Of a stretch of DNA of 61,702 bases, positions 28,396 to 37,257 are shown piece by piece (position 1 is the stretch's first letter; every line of letters begins with the position of its first letter). The position numbers and the translations under genes are program-made. The DNA lies in contig JALVVX010000010.1 in NCBI GenBank assembly GCA_027038555.1, forward strand, positions 1-61,702, in the 5' to 3' direction. The notes below the pieces were generated by a model. The model was not told where the DNA came from and searched no databases. It saw nothing but the letters and a program-made list of their open reading frames with translations. Source of the stretch: Nautiliaceae bacterium (GTDB lineage: Bacteria; Campylobacterota; Campylobacteria; Campylobacterales; Nautiliaceae).

Positions 28396-30164
28396 TGTGC
28401 GGGATAGTAGGATGTATTGGGATAAACGATCCGGTTAAATATCTTATAGAAGGGCTTAAAGAGCTTGAATACAGAGGTTATGACTCTTCCGGTATTGCCG
28501 TGATGGATGAAGAGGATTTAAAAATAATAAAAGCTGTCGGAAAGCTAAAAAATTTAGAAGAAAAAGTAAAAAAAATAAAATTTAAAAATCCTTTTTCTGG
28601 TATAGGGCATACAAGATGGGCAACTCACGGCAAACCGACAGAACTTAACGCACATCCTCATAAAGGACATTTCAGTGCAGTAGTGCATAATGGAATTATT
28701 GAAAATTATCAGGAAATAAAAAACAAACTTTTAAAAGAGGGGATTGAATTTATCTCTCAGACTGATACTGAGGTTATAGTAAAACTTTTTGAATATTATT
28801 ATGAAGGAGATGCTTTTAAGGCTTTTAAAAGAGTGCTTGATGAAATTGACGGGGCTTATGCGATTCTTTTAATTACAAAAAAAGAGCCTAAGAAAATATT
28901 TTTTGCCAAAAAGGGCTCACCTTTAATCGTGGCTAAAAATGATAAAGAAATCTTTTTTGCTTCATCAGACGCGCCGCTTATCGGATATGCAAACAGTGCT
29001 CATTATTTAGAAGACGGGGAATTCGGATGGGTTGATGATGAAATCCATCTGTTTAATGACGAAAAAGAAATAATCCCGGCATTTAAACCTCTTCCTTCAA
29101 ATAAAGAATCGGCTAAAAAAGGCGGATTTAGATTTTATATGGAAAAAGAGATTTATGAGCAGTTTGACGTTTTAAAAGAAAATACCCTTGGAAGAAATAC
29201 AAAAGACGGAATTAAATTCGATGAACTTGATAAAGAATTTTTTGATGATATCAACAATATTATAATTTCAGCATGCGGGACAAGCTATCATGCAGGACTT
29301 GTGGGAAAATATCTGATTGAGAGAAATGCAAAAATAAGAGTCGATGTGGAAGTTGCAAGCGAACTTAGATACAGAGACCCGCTTCTTAGTAAAGATACTC
29401 TTTTTGTAGTTATATCACAAAGCGGAGAGACAGCAGATACGCTTGAAACGCTTAAAATGGCAAAAAAAGCTGGGCTTAAAACGCTTGCATTATGTAATGT
29501 TGATAACTCTTCAATTGTCCGTGAGGCCGATAGAACTATTTTGCTAAGAGCTGGAATTGAAAAAGGTGTGGCTTCTACAAAAGCCTTTGCTACACAGGTG
29601 ATGACTCTTTGGATGCTTGCAAATTATCTTGGAGATAAAAACGAATACGACGCTATAAACGAAGCTATTGAGGTTACAAAAGTAGATACTTCAATACACG
29701 AAAAAATAAAAAGACTCTCAAAAAGATATCTTCACGGGCATGGATTTTTCTTTATCGGAAGAGATATTTTCTATCCGCTTGCGCTTGAAGGTGCATTGAA
29801 GCTAAAAGAGATAAGCTATATCCACGCAGAAGGTTATCCGGCAGGAGAGATGAAACATGGACCTATCGCACTTGCAGACCCTGAGCTTTTTGTTGTTGCG
29901 CTTTTATCTAAAAACATACTTTTTGAAAAGACAAAATCAAATATTGAAGAGCTTGTAGCAAGAGATGCCACAACACTTACAATTTCAAGCGAATATATTG
30001 AAATGACTGATGATTTTATAAAAATCAGCGAAGTAAACCATCCGATGGTGGAATTTTTTGAAATGATGATAATTACACAGCTTCTTGCTATGGAAGTAGC
30101 CATAAGAATGGGCAATGATGTAGATATGCCAAGAAACCTTGCTAAATCGGTTACGGTTGAGTAG
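28395..30164 (+). CDS. glmS: Glucosamine-6-phosphate synthase (isomerizing)
   Basis: This 589-residue enzyme has an N-terminal glutaminase domain with catalytic Cys2 (MCGIVG) and two SIS sugar-isomerase domains (SACGTSYHAGLVGKYLIE; SQSGETADTLE; HGHGFFFIGRDIFYPLALEGALKLKEISY). It makes GlcN-6-P, the entry to UDP-GlcNAc for peptidoglycan, lipid A and WecB. It ends in the standard NLAKSVTVE. Confidence 0.97.
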   Translation: MCGIVGCIGINDPVKYLIEGLKELEYRGYDSSGIAVMDEEDLKIIKAVGKLKNLEEKVKKIKFKNPFSGIGHTRWATHGKPTELNAHPHKGHFSAVVHNGIIENYQEIKNKLLKEGIEFISQTDTEVIVKLFEYYYEGDAFKAFKRVLDEIDGAYAILLITKKEPKKIFFAKKGSPLIVAKNDKEIFFASSDAPLIGYANSAHYLEDGEFGWVDDEIHLFNDEKEIIPAFKPLPSNKESAKKGGFRFYMEKEIYEQFDVLKENTLGRNTKDGIKFDELDKEFFDDINNIIISACGTSYHAGLVGKYLIERNAKIRVDVEVASELRYRDPLLSKDTLFVVISQSGETADTLETLKMAKKAGLKTLALCNVDNSSIVREADRTILLRAGIEKGVASTKAFATQVMTLWMLANYLGDKNEYDAINEAIEVTKVDTSIHEKIKRLSKRYLHGHGFFFIGRDIFYPLALEGALKLKEISYIHAEGYPAGEMKHGPIALADPELFVVALLSKNILFEKTKSNIEELVARDATTLTISSEYIEMTDDFIKISEVNHPMVEFFEMMIITQLLAMEVAIRMGNDVDMPRNLAKSVTVE

Positions 30165-30210
30165 AAATGAGAAATGAGAAAGTAAAGAAGAGAGATGAGG
30201 TTGAGAAATC
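30164..30210 (+). repeat. 7-nt-period repeat between glmS and the four-helix-bundle gene
   Basis: AATGAGA-AATGAGA-AAGTAAA-GAAGAGA-GATGAGG words recur at 7-base spacing. The ATG of the next gene (30195) lies inside the repeat. Confidence 0.65.
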
Positions 30211-30551
30211 ATAAGGATTTGAAAGTATGGGAAAACTCTATTGATTTAGCAGAAGAAATTTATAAAATCACTAAAAATTTTCCAAAAGAAGAGTCATATG
30301 GAATAACTTCGCAAATTAGAAGAGCTGCTGTTTCAATTTCAGCAAATATAGCAGAAGGGGCGGCAAGAAATTCAAATAAAGAATTTATGCAATTTCTATA
30401 TATAGTATTAGGGTCTTTAGGTGAGTTAGAAACTGAATTGATTATATCTAAAAGAGTTGGATATTTAAAAGAGAAAGTAATATTTGACAAAATTATTGAA
30501 ATTAGAAAATTATTATTAGGGCTAATAAAATATAGAAAAGGATTGAAATGA
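30195..30551 (+). CDS. Four-helix-bundle protein (23S rRNA intervening-sequence type)
   Basis: The protein has 118 residues. The N-terminus [59 protein letters not shown] is the signature of the S23/four-helix-bundle family first found in rRNA intervening sequences and common as mobile singletons. Its function is unknown. It lies between glmS and galE, flanked by 7-nt-period repeats on both sides, which suggests an acquired cassette. It overlaps galE by 4 bases. Confidence 0.85.
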   Translation: MRLRNHKDLKVWENSIDLAEEIYKITKNFPKEESYGITSQIRRAAVSISANIAEGAARNSNKEFMQFLYIVLGSLGELETELIISKRVGYLKEKVIFDKIIEIRKLLLGLIKYRKGLK

Positions 30552-31621
30552 AAAATAATAATATTTCCTCATCTCTCATCTCTCATCCCTCATCTCTAAT
30601 CATAGTTACCGGCGGAGCAGGATATATCGGAAGCCATACTTTAATTGAATTAGACAAAGCGGGATTTGATTTTTTAGTGCTTGATAATCTTTCTAATTCT
30701 TCGCAAGAAGCTATTAAAAGGGTTGAGAAGATTATAAATAAAAAAATTCCTTTTGTTAAAGGTGATATAAGAGATAAAGAGCTTTTAAGAGAGATTTTTA
30801 AAGAAAACAGAATTGATAGTGTAATACATTTTGCCGGGCTTAAAGCAGTCGGTGAATCTGTTCAAAAGCCACTTGTTTATTACGAAAATAATGTGTGCGG
30901 TACAAATAATCTTTTAGAAGTTATGAAAGAATTTGGTGTCAAAAAATTTGTATTTAGCTCATCCGCCACGGTTTACGGAGAGCCTGATAAGATGCCAGTA
31001 ACTGAGGATATGCAAACGGGAGTCGGGATAACAAATTCATATGGCAGAAGCAAATATATGATTGAAGAGATACTTAAAGATTTGTTTATCAGTGACAATT
31101 CATGGAAAATTGCAATTTTAAGATATTTTAACCCGGTAGGCGCGCATGAGAGCGGTATGATGGGAGAAGACCCAGAAGGCATTCCAAATAACCTTATGCC
31201 TTTTATCACTCAGGTGGCTGTCGGAAAACTTCCTAAACTTAGAGTATTTGGAGGGGATTATCCTACGCATGACGGGACGGGTGTTAGGGATTATATACAT
31301 GTAATGGATTTGGCAAACGCACATGTAAAAGCACTTGAATATATTAATAATAATGATTTAAACGAGCCTTTAATTGTTAATCTTGGTACCGGTCAGGGAT
31401 ACAGTGTGCTTGATATGGTAAAAGCATTTGAGAGAGCAAGTGGAGTTAAAATTCCTTATGAGATAGTTGATAGACGCCCTGGGGACATTGCCAAAATTTA
31501 TGCAAATCCAAATAAAGCAAAAGAGCTTTTAGGCTGGGAGGCAAAAAGAGGAATTGATGAAATGTGTGAAAGTGCATGGAATTGGCAGAGTAGGAATCCA
31601 AGAGGGTATAAGGGTGAATAA
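30548..31621 (+). CDS. galE: UDP-glucose 4-epimerase GalE
   Basis: This 357-residue SDR enzyme interconverts UDP-glucose and UDP-galactose. The NAD loop GGAGYIGSH begins near residue 22 and the catalytic YGRSK motif is present. The first roughly 18 residues ([18 protein letters not shown]) are extra compared with usual GalE starts and are encoded by CTCATCT words at 7-base spacing. I see no later start codon before the Rossmann strand, so this repeat-derived tail seems to be translated. Conversion of UDP-GlcNAc is also possible. Confidence 0.92.
   Translation: MKNNNISSSLISHPSSLIIVTGGAGYIGSHTLIELDKAGFDFLVLDNLSNSSQEAIKRVEKIINKKIPFVKGDIRDKELLREIFKENRIDSVIHFAGLKAVGESVQKPLVYYENNVCGTNNLLEVMKEFGVKKFVFSSSATVYGEPDKMPVTEDMQTGVGITNSYGRSKYMIEEILKDLFISDNSWKIAILRYFNPVGAHESGMMGEDPEGIPNNLMPFITQVAVGKLPKLRVFGGDYPTHDGTGVRDYIHVMDLANAHVKALEYINNNDLNEPLIVNLGTGQGYSVLDMVKAFERASGVKIPYEIVDRRPGDIAKIYANPNKAKELLGWEAKRGIDEMCESAWNWQSRNPRGYKGE
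30565..30600 (+). repeat. 7-nt-period repeat encoding the galE N-terminal tail
   Basis: CTCATCT-CTCATCT-CTCATCC-CTCATCT-CTAATCA words follow at exact 7-base spacing and are read in frame as [11 protein letters not shown]. Confidence 0.8.
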
Positions 31622-31684
31622 GGTAGAAGGAAGAGGGAGAAGGTAGCAGGAAGAAGGGAGAGGGAAAAATGGAAAGAGGAAGAA
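31621..31684 (+). repeat. Purine-rich 7-nt-period repeat after galE
   Basis: GGTAGAA-GGAAGAG-GGAGAAG-GTAGCAG-GAAGAAG-GGAGAGG words recur at 7-base spacing from the galE stop to the HEPN gene. The last unit provides the Shine-Dalgarno sequence of the ATG at 31685. Confidence 0.75.
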
Positions 31685-32134
31685 ATGACTTATAAAAAAA
31701 GACTGCAACTGCACTTGAAAGAAGCTAATTTGCATATTGAAAGATTAAAAGAGATTTTAGAGTATTTAAAAAATTTTTATCCTTTGGACATTGACAGTTT
31801 TGAAGATATAAACAGGGATAAACTTGATGCTTTTGTGTTTAGATTTGCAAAATTACAAGATTTGCTGGGAGCTAAAATATTCAGAGAATTTTTGGAAGCA
31901 GTTAATTTTCCGACAATAAATAAAGATTTTTTAAGTTTATTAAAAGAACTTGAAAAAGAGGGTATTATCAATATTGACAAGTGGGCTGAGTTTAGAAATG
32001 TAAGAAATGCAATAGCGCATGATTATCCATATGATATGAGTGAAAAAGTAGATGCAATAAACTATCTTATACAAAATATAGAATATCTTTTTGAAACAAC
32101 TAAGAAAATAGAGGATAAAATTGAGACTCAGTAA
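31685..32134 (+). CDS. HEPN (HepT-like) toxin-family protein
   Basis: This 149-residue all-helical protein has the RX4H catalytic motif of HEPN ribonucleases: Arg107-N-A-I-A-His112 in FRNVRNAIAHDYPYD. It overlaps by 14 bases the minimal nucleotidyltransferase gene that follows, forming a HEPN/MNT pair. In characterised pairs the HEPN protein is a toxin and MNT neutralises it by adding nucleotides to a HEPN tyrosine. A tyrosine follows the motif here (HDYPYD). Toxicity is inferred from family. Confidence 0.8.
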   Translation: MTYKKRLQLHLKEANLHIERLKEILEYLKNFYPLDIDSFEDINRDKLDAFVFRFAKLQDLLGAKIFREFLEAVNFPTINKDFLSLLKELEKEGIINIDKWAEFRNVRNAIAHDYPYDMSEKVDAINYLIQNIEYLFETTKKIEDKIETQ

Positions 32135-32402
32135 AAAAGAGATAAAAATTATAAAAGAAAATACAAAAAACATTTTTGGTGAGAGTAAGATTATTCTTTT
32201 TGGAAGCAGACTTGATGACAATAAAAAAGGCGGGGATATTGATTTGTATATAATCCCTCAAAATAAAGACAATCTGTTTGAAAAAAAGTTAAAATTAAAA
32301 GCTGTTTTAGAAGATATTTTTTTTAAACCTGTTGATATTATAGTTGCAAAAGATGAAAACAGACTTATTGAAAAAGAAGCGAGTAAGGGTGTAGAGTTGT
32401 GA
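32121..32402 (+). CDS. Minimal nucleotidyltransferase (MntA-like antitoxin)
   Basis: This 93-residue protein has the polymerase-beta-type active site: LFGSR (Gly28-Ser29) and GDIDLY with the metal-binding Asp39 and Asp41. A later DIIVAKD supplies the usual third acidic position. Its start overlaps the HEPN gene. Its last codons run into a 7-nt-period repeat. It probably inactivates the upstream HEPN protein by nucleotidylation. Confidence 0.8.
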   Translation: MRLSKKEIKIIKENTKNIFGESKIILFGSRLDDNKKGGDIDLYIIPQNKDNLFEKKLKLKAVLEDIFFKPVDIIVAKDENRLIEKEASKGVEL

Positions 32403-32492
32403 ATGGGTGAAAGGGTTGACGAGTGGATGGGTATATGGGTGAATGAGTGGAATAGGAAGTAGGAAGAAGAAAGTAGGGGATAGGGGAAATTT
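32399..32492 (+). repeat. 7-nt-period repeat between the two MNT/HEPN pairs
   Basis: GTGAATG-GGTGAAA-GGGTTGA type words, then GGAAGTA-GGAAGAAG words, recur at about 7-base spacing. It separates the first pair from the second and shares a 10-base word in reverse orientation with the island after purA. Confidence 0.7.
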
Positions 32493-32511
32493 TGAGGTTA
32501 AACGGATAAAA

Positions 32512-32805
32512 ATGAAAGAAAAATGGCAGGTAAAATTAGATAACATTATAAATGAGCTTAAAAAATACAATCCTGAAAAAATAATTCTTTTTGGCTCCCG
32601 TGCAAGAGGAGATTATAGGAAAAATTCGGATATTGATATTGCGGTTGATATAAATTTGAGTTTCAGGGAAAAAAGAAAATTAAAAGAAAAAATTGATTTA
32701 ATTTCCGGAATTTACAGCGTGGATTTGATATTTTTGGATGAGGTTGAAGATTATTTTAAAAATAAAATTTTAAAAGAAGGGAAAATGCTTTATGCAAAAG
32801 AGTGA
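32512..32805 (+). CDS. Minimal nucleotidyltransferase (HI0073-like) of the second pair
   Basis: The protein has 97 residues from the ATG at 32512. A longer frame beginning at 32443 would add a tail derived from the repeat and is not supported. The active site is FGSRARGDYRKNSDIDIAV, with Gly28-Ser29 and Asp40/Asp42, then VDLIFLDEV. It overlaps the HEPN-type partner gene by 14 bases. The arrangement, MNT first, is opposite to that of the pair upstream. Confidence 0.8.
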   Translation: MKEKWQVKLDNIINELKKYNPEKIILFGSRARGDYRKNSDIDIAVDINLSFREKRKLKEKIDLISGIYSVDLIFLDEVEDYFKNKILKEGKMLYAKE

Positions 32806-33175
32806 AGTTTTAGTAAAAATAGAGAATTTCCAAAGAGCTTTAAACAGGCTTGATGAAGCAGTACAAAGAGCAAAAGACGATTTGGATAAAGACGGAGTGA
32901 TTCAAAGATTTGAATTTACAATAGAACTTTTATGGAAAGTTTTAAAAGCAATACTGGCATATCAGGGGATAGAGTGTTATTCTCCAAGAAACTGTATAAA
33001 AGAAGCATATAAAGCGTATTTGATTGATGATGATGAAATTATTCTGGATATGCTTGAAGACAGAAATAAAAGTTCACATGTATATTCTGAAACCACAAGT
33101 GAAGAAATATTTGAGAGAATTAAAAAAGTATATATAAATTATTTGAAAAATTTAAATTTAAAGGAGAAAGTATGA
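32792..33175 (+). CDS. HI0074-like nucleotidyltransferase-partner protein (HEPN fold)
   Basis: This 127-residue helical protein matches the nucleotidyltransferase substrate-binding (HI0074) group, a HEPN relative: [57 protein letters not shown]. Arg91-N-K-S-S-His96 fits the RX4H motif. It forms a two-gene unit with the preceding MNT gene. It overlaps the next epimerase by 4 bases, so the pair is translationally tied to the polysaccharide genes. Confidence 0.8.
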   Translation: MQKSEVLVKIENFQRALNRLDEAVQRAKDDLDKDGVIQRFEFTIELLWKVLKAILAYQGIECYSPRNCIKEAYKAYLIDDDEIILDMLEDRNKSSHVYSETTSEEIFERIKKVYINYLKNLNLKEKV

Positions 33176-34215
33176 AAATATTAGTTACAGGTACAGCGGG
33201 ATTTATAGGATTTCATCTTGCAAACAGATTAATTGCAAGAGGAGATGAGGTAGTAGGGCTTGATAATATAAATGATTATTATGATGTGAATTTGAAATAC
33301 GGAAGATTAAAAGAAGCCGGAATTGAAAGAGATGAAATTGAATACAATAAATTAGTACAAAGTAAAAAATATCCAAATTACAAATTTATCAAACTGAATC
33401 TTGAAGATAAAGAGAATCTTTTTAAACTCTTTGAAAAAGAAAAGTTTGATAAAGTATGTAACTTAGCGGCTCAGGCGGGAGTGAGATATTCTCTAACCAA
33501 TCCTGATGCTTATATTCAAAGCAATATTGTAGGACATATTAATATACTTGAAGCGGTAAGACATCATGATGTTAAAGCATTAAGTTATGCCAGCAGTTCA
33601 AGTGTATATGGGCTGAATAAAAAACAGCCTTTTTCAACGGATGATAATGTTGACCATCCTATAAGTCTTTATGCCGCTACAAAAAAAGCAGATGAGCTTA
33701 TGAGTCATACTTATTCGTATCTTTATAATATCCCTACAACAGGGCTTAGGTTTTTTACAGTTTATGGACCATGGGGAAGACCTGATATGGCACTTTTTAA
33801 GTTTGTAAAAAATATTTTAGAAGATAAACCAATAGATGTTTATAATTATGGGAATATGCAAAGAGATTTTACTTATATCGATGATATAGTTGAAGGTGTT
33901 GTAAGAGTCATTGATAATCCTCCAAAAGGCAATCCAAACTGGGATGGAAGAGCAAGTGAGAGTGTAGCGCCATATAAAGTTTATAATATAGGAAACGGCT
34001 CGCCTGTAAAACTGATGGATTTTATAGAAGCAATTGAAGAGACTCTTGGCAAAAAAGCCAAAAAAAATCTTTTACCAATGCAGCCGGGTGATGTACCAAG
34101 TACATGGGCTGATACAAGTGACTTGGAAAAAGATTTGGGATATAAGCCTTATACTCCTGTAAAAGAAGGTATTAAAAAGTTTATTGAGTGGTATAGAAAA
34201 TTTTATAATGTTTAA
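33172..34215 (+). CDS. UDP-glucuronate 4-epimerase-like NAD-dependent epimerase
   Basis: This 347-residue extended SDR enzyme has the NAD loop GTAGFIGFH at 7-15, SSSSVYG and the catalytic YAATK motif. [15 protein letters not shown] and the [18 protein letters not shown] segment are typical of UDP-glucuronate 4-epimerases that make UDP-galacturonate. The substrate would come from Ugd (50952). An AAGGAG site lies before the ATG. Specificity is inferred. Confidence 0.85.
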   Translation: MKILVTGTAGFIGFHLANRLIARGDEVVGLDNINDYYDVNLKYGRLKEAGIERDEIEYNKLVQSKKYPNYKFIKLNLEDKENLFKLFEKEKFDKVCNLAAQAGVRYSLTNPDAYIQSNIVGHINILEAVRHHDVKALSYASSSSVYGLNKKQPFSTDDNVDHPISLYAATKKADELMSHTYSYLYNIPTTGLRFFTVYGPWGRPDMALFKFVKNILEDKPIDVYNYGNMQRDFTYIDDIVEGVVRVIDNPPKGNPNWDGRASESVAPYKVYNIGNGSPVKLMDFIEAIEETLGKKAKKNLLPMQPGDVPSTWADTSDLEKDLGYKPYTPVKEGIKKFIEWYRKFYNV

Positions 34216-34280
34216 CAATTGTCAAAAAAGTGTAAAATAGGTGTCGTGTGAAAAAATTTGATTTTTTTTTAATAAATTGA

Positions 34281-34286
34281 TAGAAT
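34281..34286 (+). promoter_or_regulatory. Possible -10 element for the wecC polysaccharide operon
   Basis: TAGAAT followed by TTCG lies 25 bases before the GTG of wecC, in a 96-base gap that also contains a T10 tract. The following ATTTCG matches the rpmJ and aminotransferase promoters. Confidence 0.4.
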
Positions 34287-34311
34287 TTCGAATCTTAAAA
34301 AAGGGGAGAGG

Positions 34312-35541
34312 GTGAAAACATATAAAGTAAATGTTATAGGACTTGGTTATATAGGACTACCGACAGCCGCATTATTGGCTAATAAAGGCTTTGATGTACA
34401 TGGTGTCGATGTAATTAAAAATGTTGTTGATACAATCAATAGAGGAGAAATTCATATAGTTGAACCAGATTTGGACACTTTCGTAAAAGCAGCCGTAAAA
34501 AGTGGAAAATTGAAAGCAGATTTAAAACCAGAAAAAGGGGATGTTTTTATTATTGCAGTTCCAACACCTTTTCATAAATCCGGTTATGAAATACCAACAC
34601 CTAATATTGATTATGTTTTATCAGCTACGAAATCTATTGCTCCTTATTTAGAAGAAGGGAATATGGTTATTTTAGAATCTACATCTCCTGTGGGTACTAC
34701 TGAAAAAATATCAGAAATACTAAAAAAATTGAGGCCAGATTTATTTGATGAAAATGACAATTCTAAAATTTTTATAGCACATTGTCCTGAGAGGGTTTTA
34801 CCTGGTAAAATTATGCAGGAATTAGTAGAAAATGATAGGATAGTTGGAGGATTGACATTTGATGCCACTAAAAAAGTGGCTGAATTTTATAAAACTTTTG
34901 TAAACGGAGAAGTTTTAGAAACAGATGCTAAAACTGCGGAATTGTCAAAATTAGTAGAGAATAGTTATAGAGATGTTAATATTGCATTTGCAAATGAATT
35001 AAGTATGATTTGTGATAAATTTGGTATCAATGTTTGGGAATTAAGAGAACTTGCAAATAGACATCCAAGAGTAAATATTTTATATCCCGGAGTGGGAGTA
35101 GGAGGGCATTGTATAGCAGTTGACCCATGGTTTATTGTTTCAGATGCACCTAAAGAAGCAAGACTTATTAAAACTGCAAGAGAAGTAAACAATTATAAGA
35201 CGGAATGGGTAATAGAAAAAATAAAAAATGAAATATTAAAATTTGAAAAAGAATATAATAAATCTCCGAAAGTAGCATGTATGGGACTTGCATTTAAACC
35301 TGATATAGATGATTTAAGAGAATCTCCTTCTTTATATATAACACAAAAGTTAGCGAATGAAGGCTTTAATGTTTTAGCAGTAGAGCCTAATATAGAAAAG
35401 TTACCAGGATTGAATCTTGTTGATTATGAATTTGCAATTAATGAAGCGGATATTATAACTTTCTTAGTTTCTCATAAAGAATTTAAAAATTTACAATTAC
35501 CTGAAAATAAAACAATATTAGATTTTTGTGGAGTTTTATAA
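34312..35541 (+). CDS. wecC: UDP-N-acetyl-D-mannosamine dehydrogenase WecC
   Basis: This 409-residue nucleotide-sugar dehydrogenase has the NAD motif GLGYIGLPTA at 10-19, the middle-domain ELSKLVENSYRDVNIAFANEL and the catalytic-cysteine segment GVGVGGHCIAVDPWF, which is the WecC form. It oxidises UDP-ManNAc to UDP-ManNAcA; WecB at 45135 would make the substrate. It starts with GTG after a GGGGAG site and leads a long rightward operon. Confidence 0.93.
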   Translation: MKTYKVNVIGLGYIGLPTAALLANKGFDVHGVDVIKNVVDTINRGEIHIVEPDLDTFVKAAVKSGKLKADLKPEKGDVFIIAVPTPFHKSGYEIPTPNIDYVLSATKSIAPYLEEGNMVILESTSPVGTTEKISEILKKLRPDLFDENDNSKIFIAHCPERVLPGKIMQELVENDRIVGGLTFDATKKVAEFYKTFVNGEVLETDAKTAELSKLVENSYRDVNIAFANELSMICDKFGINVWELRELANRHPRVNILYPGVGVGGHCIAVDPWFIVSDAPKEARLIKTAREVNNYKTEWVIEKIKNEILKFEKEYNKSPKVACMGLAFKPDIDDLRESPSLYITQKLANEGFNVLAVEPNIEKLPGLNLVDYEFAINEADIITFLVSHKEFKNLQLPENKTILDFCGVL

Positions 35542-35557
35542 AATAAGGCTATATTAA

Positions 35558-36082
35558 ATGAAAAAAATATATAAGATATTATTTATTTTAACAAGAGGCT
35601 TATCTTTTTTTTCACTTCCTTATTTAAGACAAGTTAGAACTTTGGCTTATTCAAAATATTTTAATGCAAAGAATTTATATGTAGGTGAATCAGTTGTTAT
35701 TGTTCCTTCTCATTATCATAAAAAATCATATATAAAAATTGGTGAAAATGTAAGTATAGGAAGTTTTACATTAATAGATTATAGTGGCAGTTTAATTATC
35801 GGTAATAATACTACAATTTCAGAAGGAGTAAAAATTTACACTCATACACATAAATTAGATAATTTAGATATTAGGAAATCAAAAATTATTAGAAATAAAT
35901 TGGAGATAGGAGATTATGTATGGATAGGGGCTAATGCTATTATATTGCCAAGTGTTTCTAAAATTGGAAAAGGTGCAGTAATAGGAGCAGGATCCGTTGT
36001 CACAAAAGATGTTGGAAATTATGAAATAGTAGCTGGTAATCCGGCAAAAAAAATATCTCAAAGAGAAAGATCAGGCGAATAA
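35558..36082 (+). CDS. Left-handed beta-helix acetyltransferase (WbbJ-like)
   Basis: This 174-residue protein has hexapeptide repeats ([61 protein letters not shown]) ending in the AGNPAKKI motif of O-acetyltransferases. It probably adds an acetyl group to a sugar of the surface polysaccharide, using acetyl-CoA in the cytoplasm. The acceptor is unknown. It lies between wecC and the flippase gene. Confidence 0.88.
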   Translation: MKKIYKILFILTRGLSFFSLPYLRQVRTLAYSKYFNAKNLYVGESVVIVPSHYHKKSYIKIGENVSIGSFTLIDYSGSLIIGNNTTISEGVKIYTHTHKLDNLDIRKSKIIRNKLEIGDYVWIGANAIILPSVSKIGKGAVIGAGSVVTKDVGNYEIVAGNPAKKISQRERSGE

Positions 36083-36084
36083 AG

Positions 36085-37257
36085 GTGAAAAAAGAAATTT
36101 TCTTTTCATTTATTATAAATATTATAGGTTTACTTTCTCTTTTTTTGATAGACATTTATATATCTAAGAATGGAACACACAAATTAATTTCTTCGTGGGC
36201 TCAATTAAAATCTATTTTATTTATAGGTGTAATGTTTGTATTATTAGGATTAGACCAAGCTATTGTCAGATTAAAATTAAAAATAAATGTGATTTTTGTT
36301 TATGTAATAATTCAATTTTTTATTATAGCTTTTTTAATAGCTTTTGTGTTAAAATATTTATATCCAAACATAAATTTCCTTATTATATTTTTTTCGCTGT
36401 TCTTATTGGCGTTAATATATGTTTTTTTTGCAGAAAATAGATTAAATATGAAATTTATAAAAGCTCAAATTTTTCTTCATGGATGGAAAATAATTTTATT
36501 AATATTGTTTTTTGTTTTCAAAATAGAAAAATTTCAGCTTTTACTACCAATATCTATGGCTTTTGTAATTTTAATTTTAGGATATGAAAAAATAAAATTT
36601 ATTTTTATTGGATCTTTTTTTAAAGAATATAAGAAAGCCTTAATTACAGGATTACATTATTTTATTTCTATGATTGCTTTAACTCTTTCTCTTTATATGG
36701 ATCAATTGTTATTAAATTATGATAAAAGAATAGAGGAGTCAAGTATACTTTTTACATATATAACTTTTTTTATAAGTCCAGCTGCAATATTATTTGGTTT
36801 TTCCGGATTTATTTATGGTTCTTATATTAGAAACAATCCACATTTAAAAACTATATTATTTAAAAGAGTAATTTATATATATATAATAATTGGTATATTA
36901 ATAATATTGGGAAGTTTTATTTTTGGAAAAATACTTTTTGAATTGCTAAAAAATAATAGCCCTAATTTTTATTTGTCTATTACAATGGGCATAATAGTTT
37001 TTTTAAGATATTTATATATTTTACCCAGTGTATATATAGGATCTTTTGCAAAAAATAAATTAATAAGGCATGTTTCCGCTATTAATTTTATTGGAATATT
37101 ATTATATATTGCAATTTATTTTTTAATTTCAAGGATTTTTCACAATTATCTTTTAGCTATTGTATTATCTATAATCGTTGTATGGACAATAAGAATTGGT
37201 AACGGATATTATGCGATATATAAAATTTTAAAAGAGGATGTTGATGAATCAATATAA
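36085..37257 (+). CDS. wzx: Polysaccharide flippase-like membrane protein (Wzx)
   Basis: This 390-residue protein has about 10-12 membrane helices and a polysaccharide-synthase (MATE/MOP) type topology. The N-terminus is FFSFIINIIGLLSLFLIDIYISKNGT and a basic loop is found before FISMIALTLSLYMDQLLLNYD. It should flip undecaprenyl-linked repeat units to the periplasm. It is directly followed by the Wzy-like gene with a 14-base overlap. The GTG start sits close to an AAAGG site. Family assignment is by topology and context. Confidence 0.75.
   Translation: MKKEIFFSFIINIIGLLSLFLIDIYISKNGTHKLISSWAQLKSILFIGVMFVLLGLDQAIVRLKLKINVIFVYVIIQFFIIAFLIAFVLKYLYPNINFLIIFFSLFLLALIYVFFAENRLNMKFIKAQIFLHGWKIILLILFFVFKIEKFQLLLPISMAFVILILGYEKIKFIFIGSFFKEYKKALITGLHYFISMIALTLSLYMDQLLLNYDKRIEESSILFTYITFFISPAAILFGFSGFIYGSYIRNNPHLKTILFKRVIYIYIIIGILIILGSFIFGKILFELLKNNSPNFYLSITMGIIVFLRYLYILPSVYIGSFAKNKLIRHVSAINFIGILLYIAIYFLISRIFHNYLLAIVLSIIVVWTIRIGNGYYAIYKILKEDVDESI

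Noticed and set aside
32443-32511. N-terminal extension of the second nucleotidyltransferase
   Set aside because: It would be translated from the heptamer repeat; the ATG at 32512 gives the family's normal length.
34262-34272. T10 tract before wecC as a phase-variable switch
   Set aside because: It lies upstream of the putative -10 and is within the range of homopolymers expected in such AT-rich DNA; no G or C tract typical of Campylobacter contingency loci is present.
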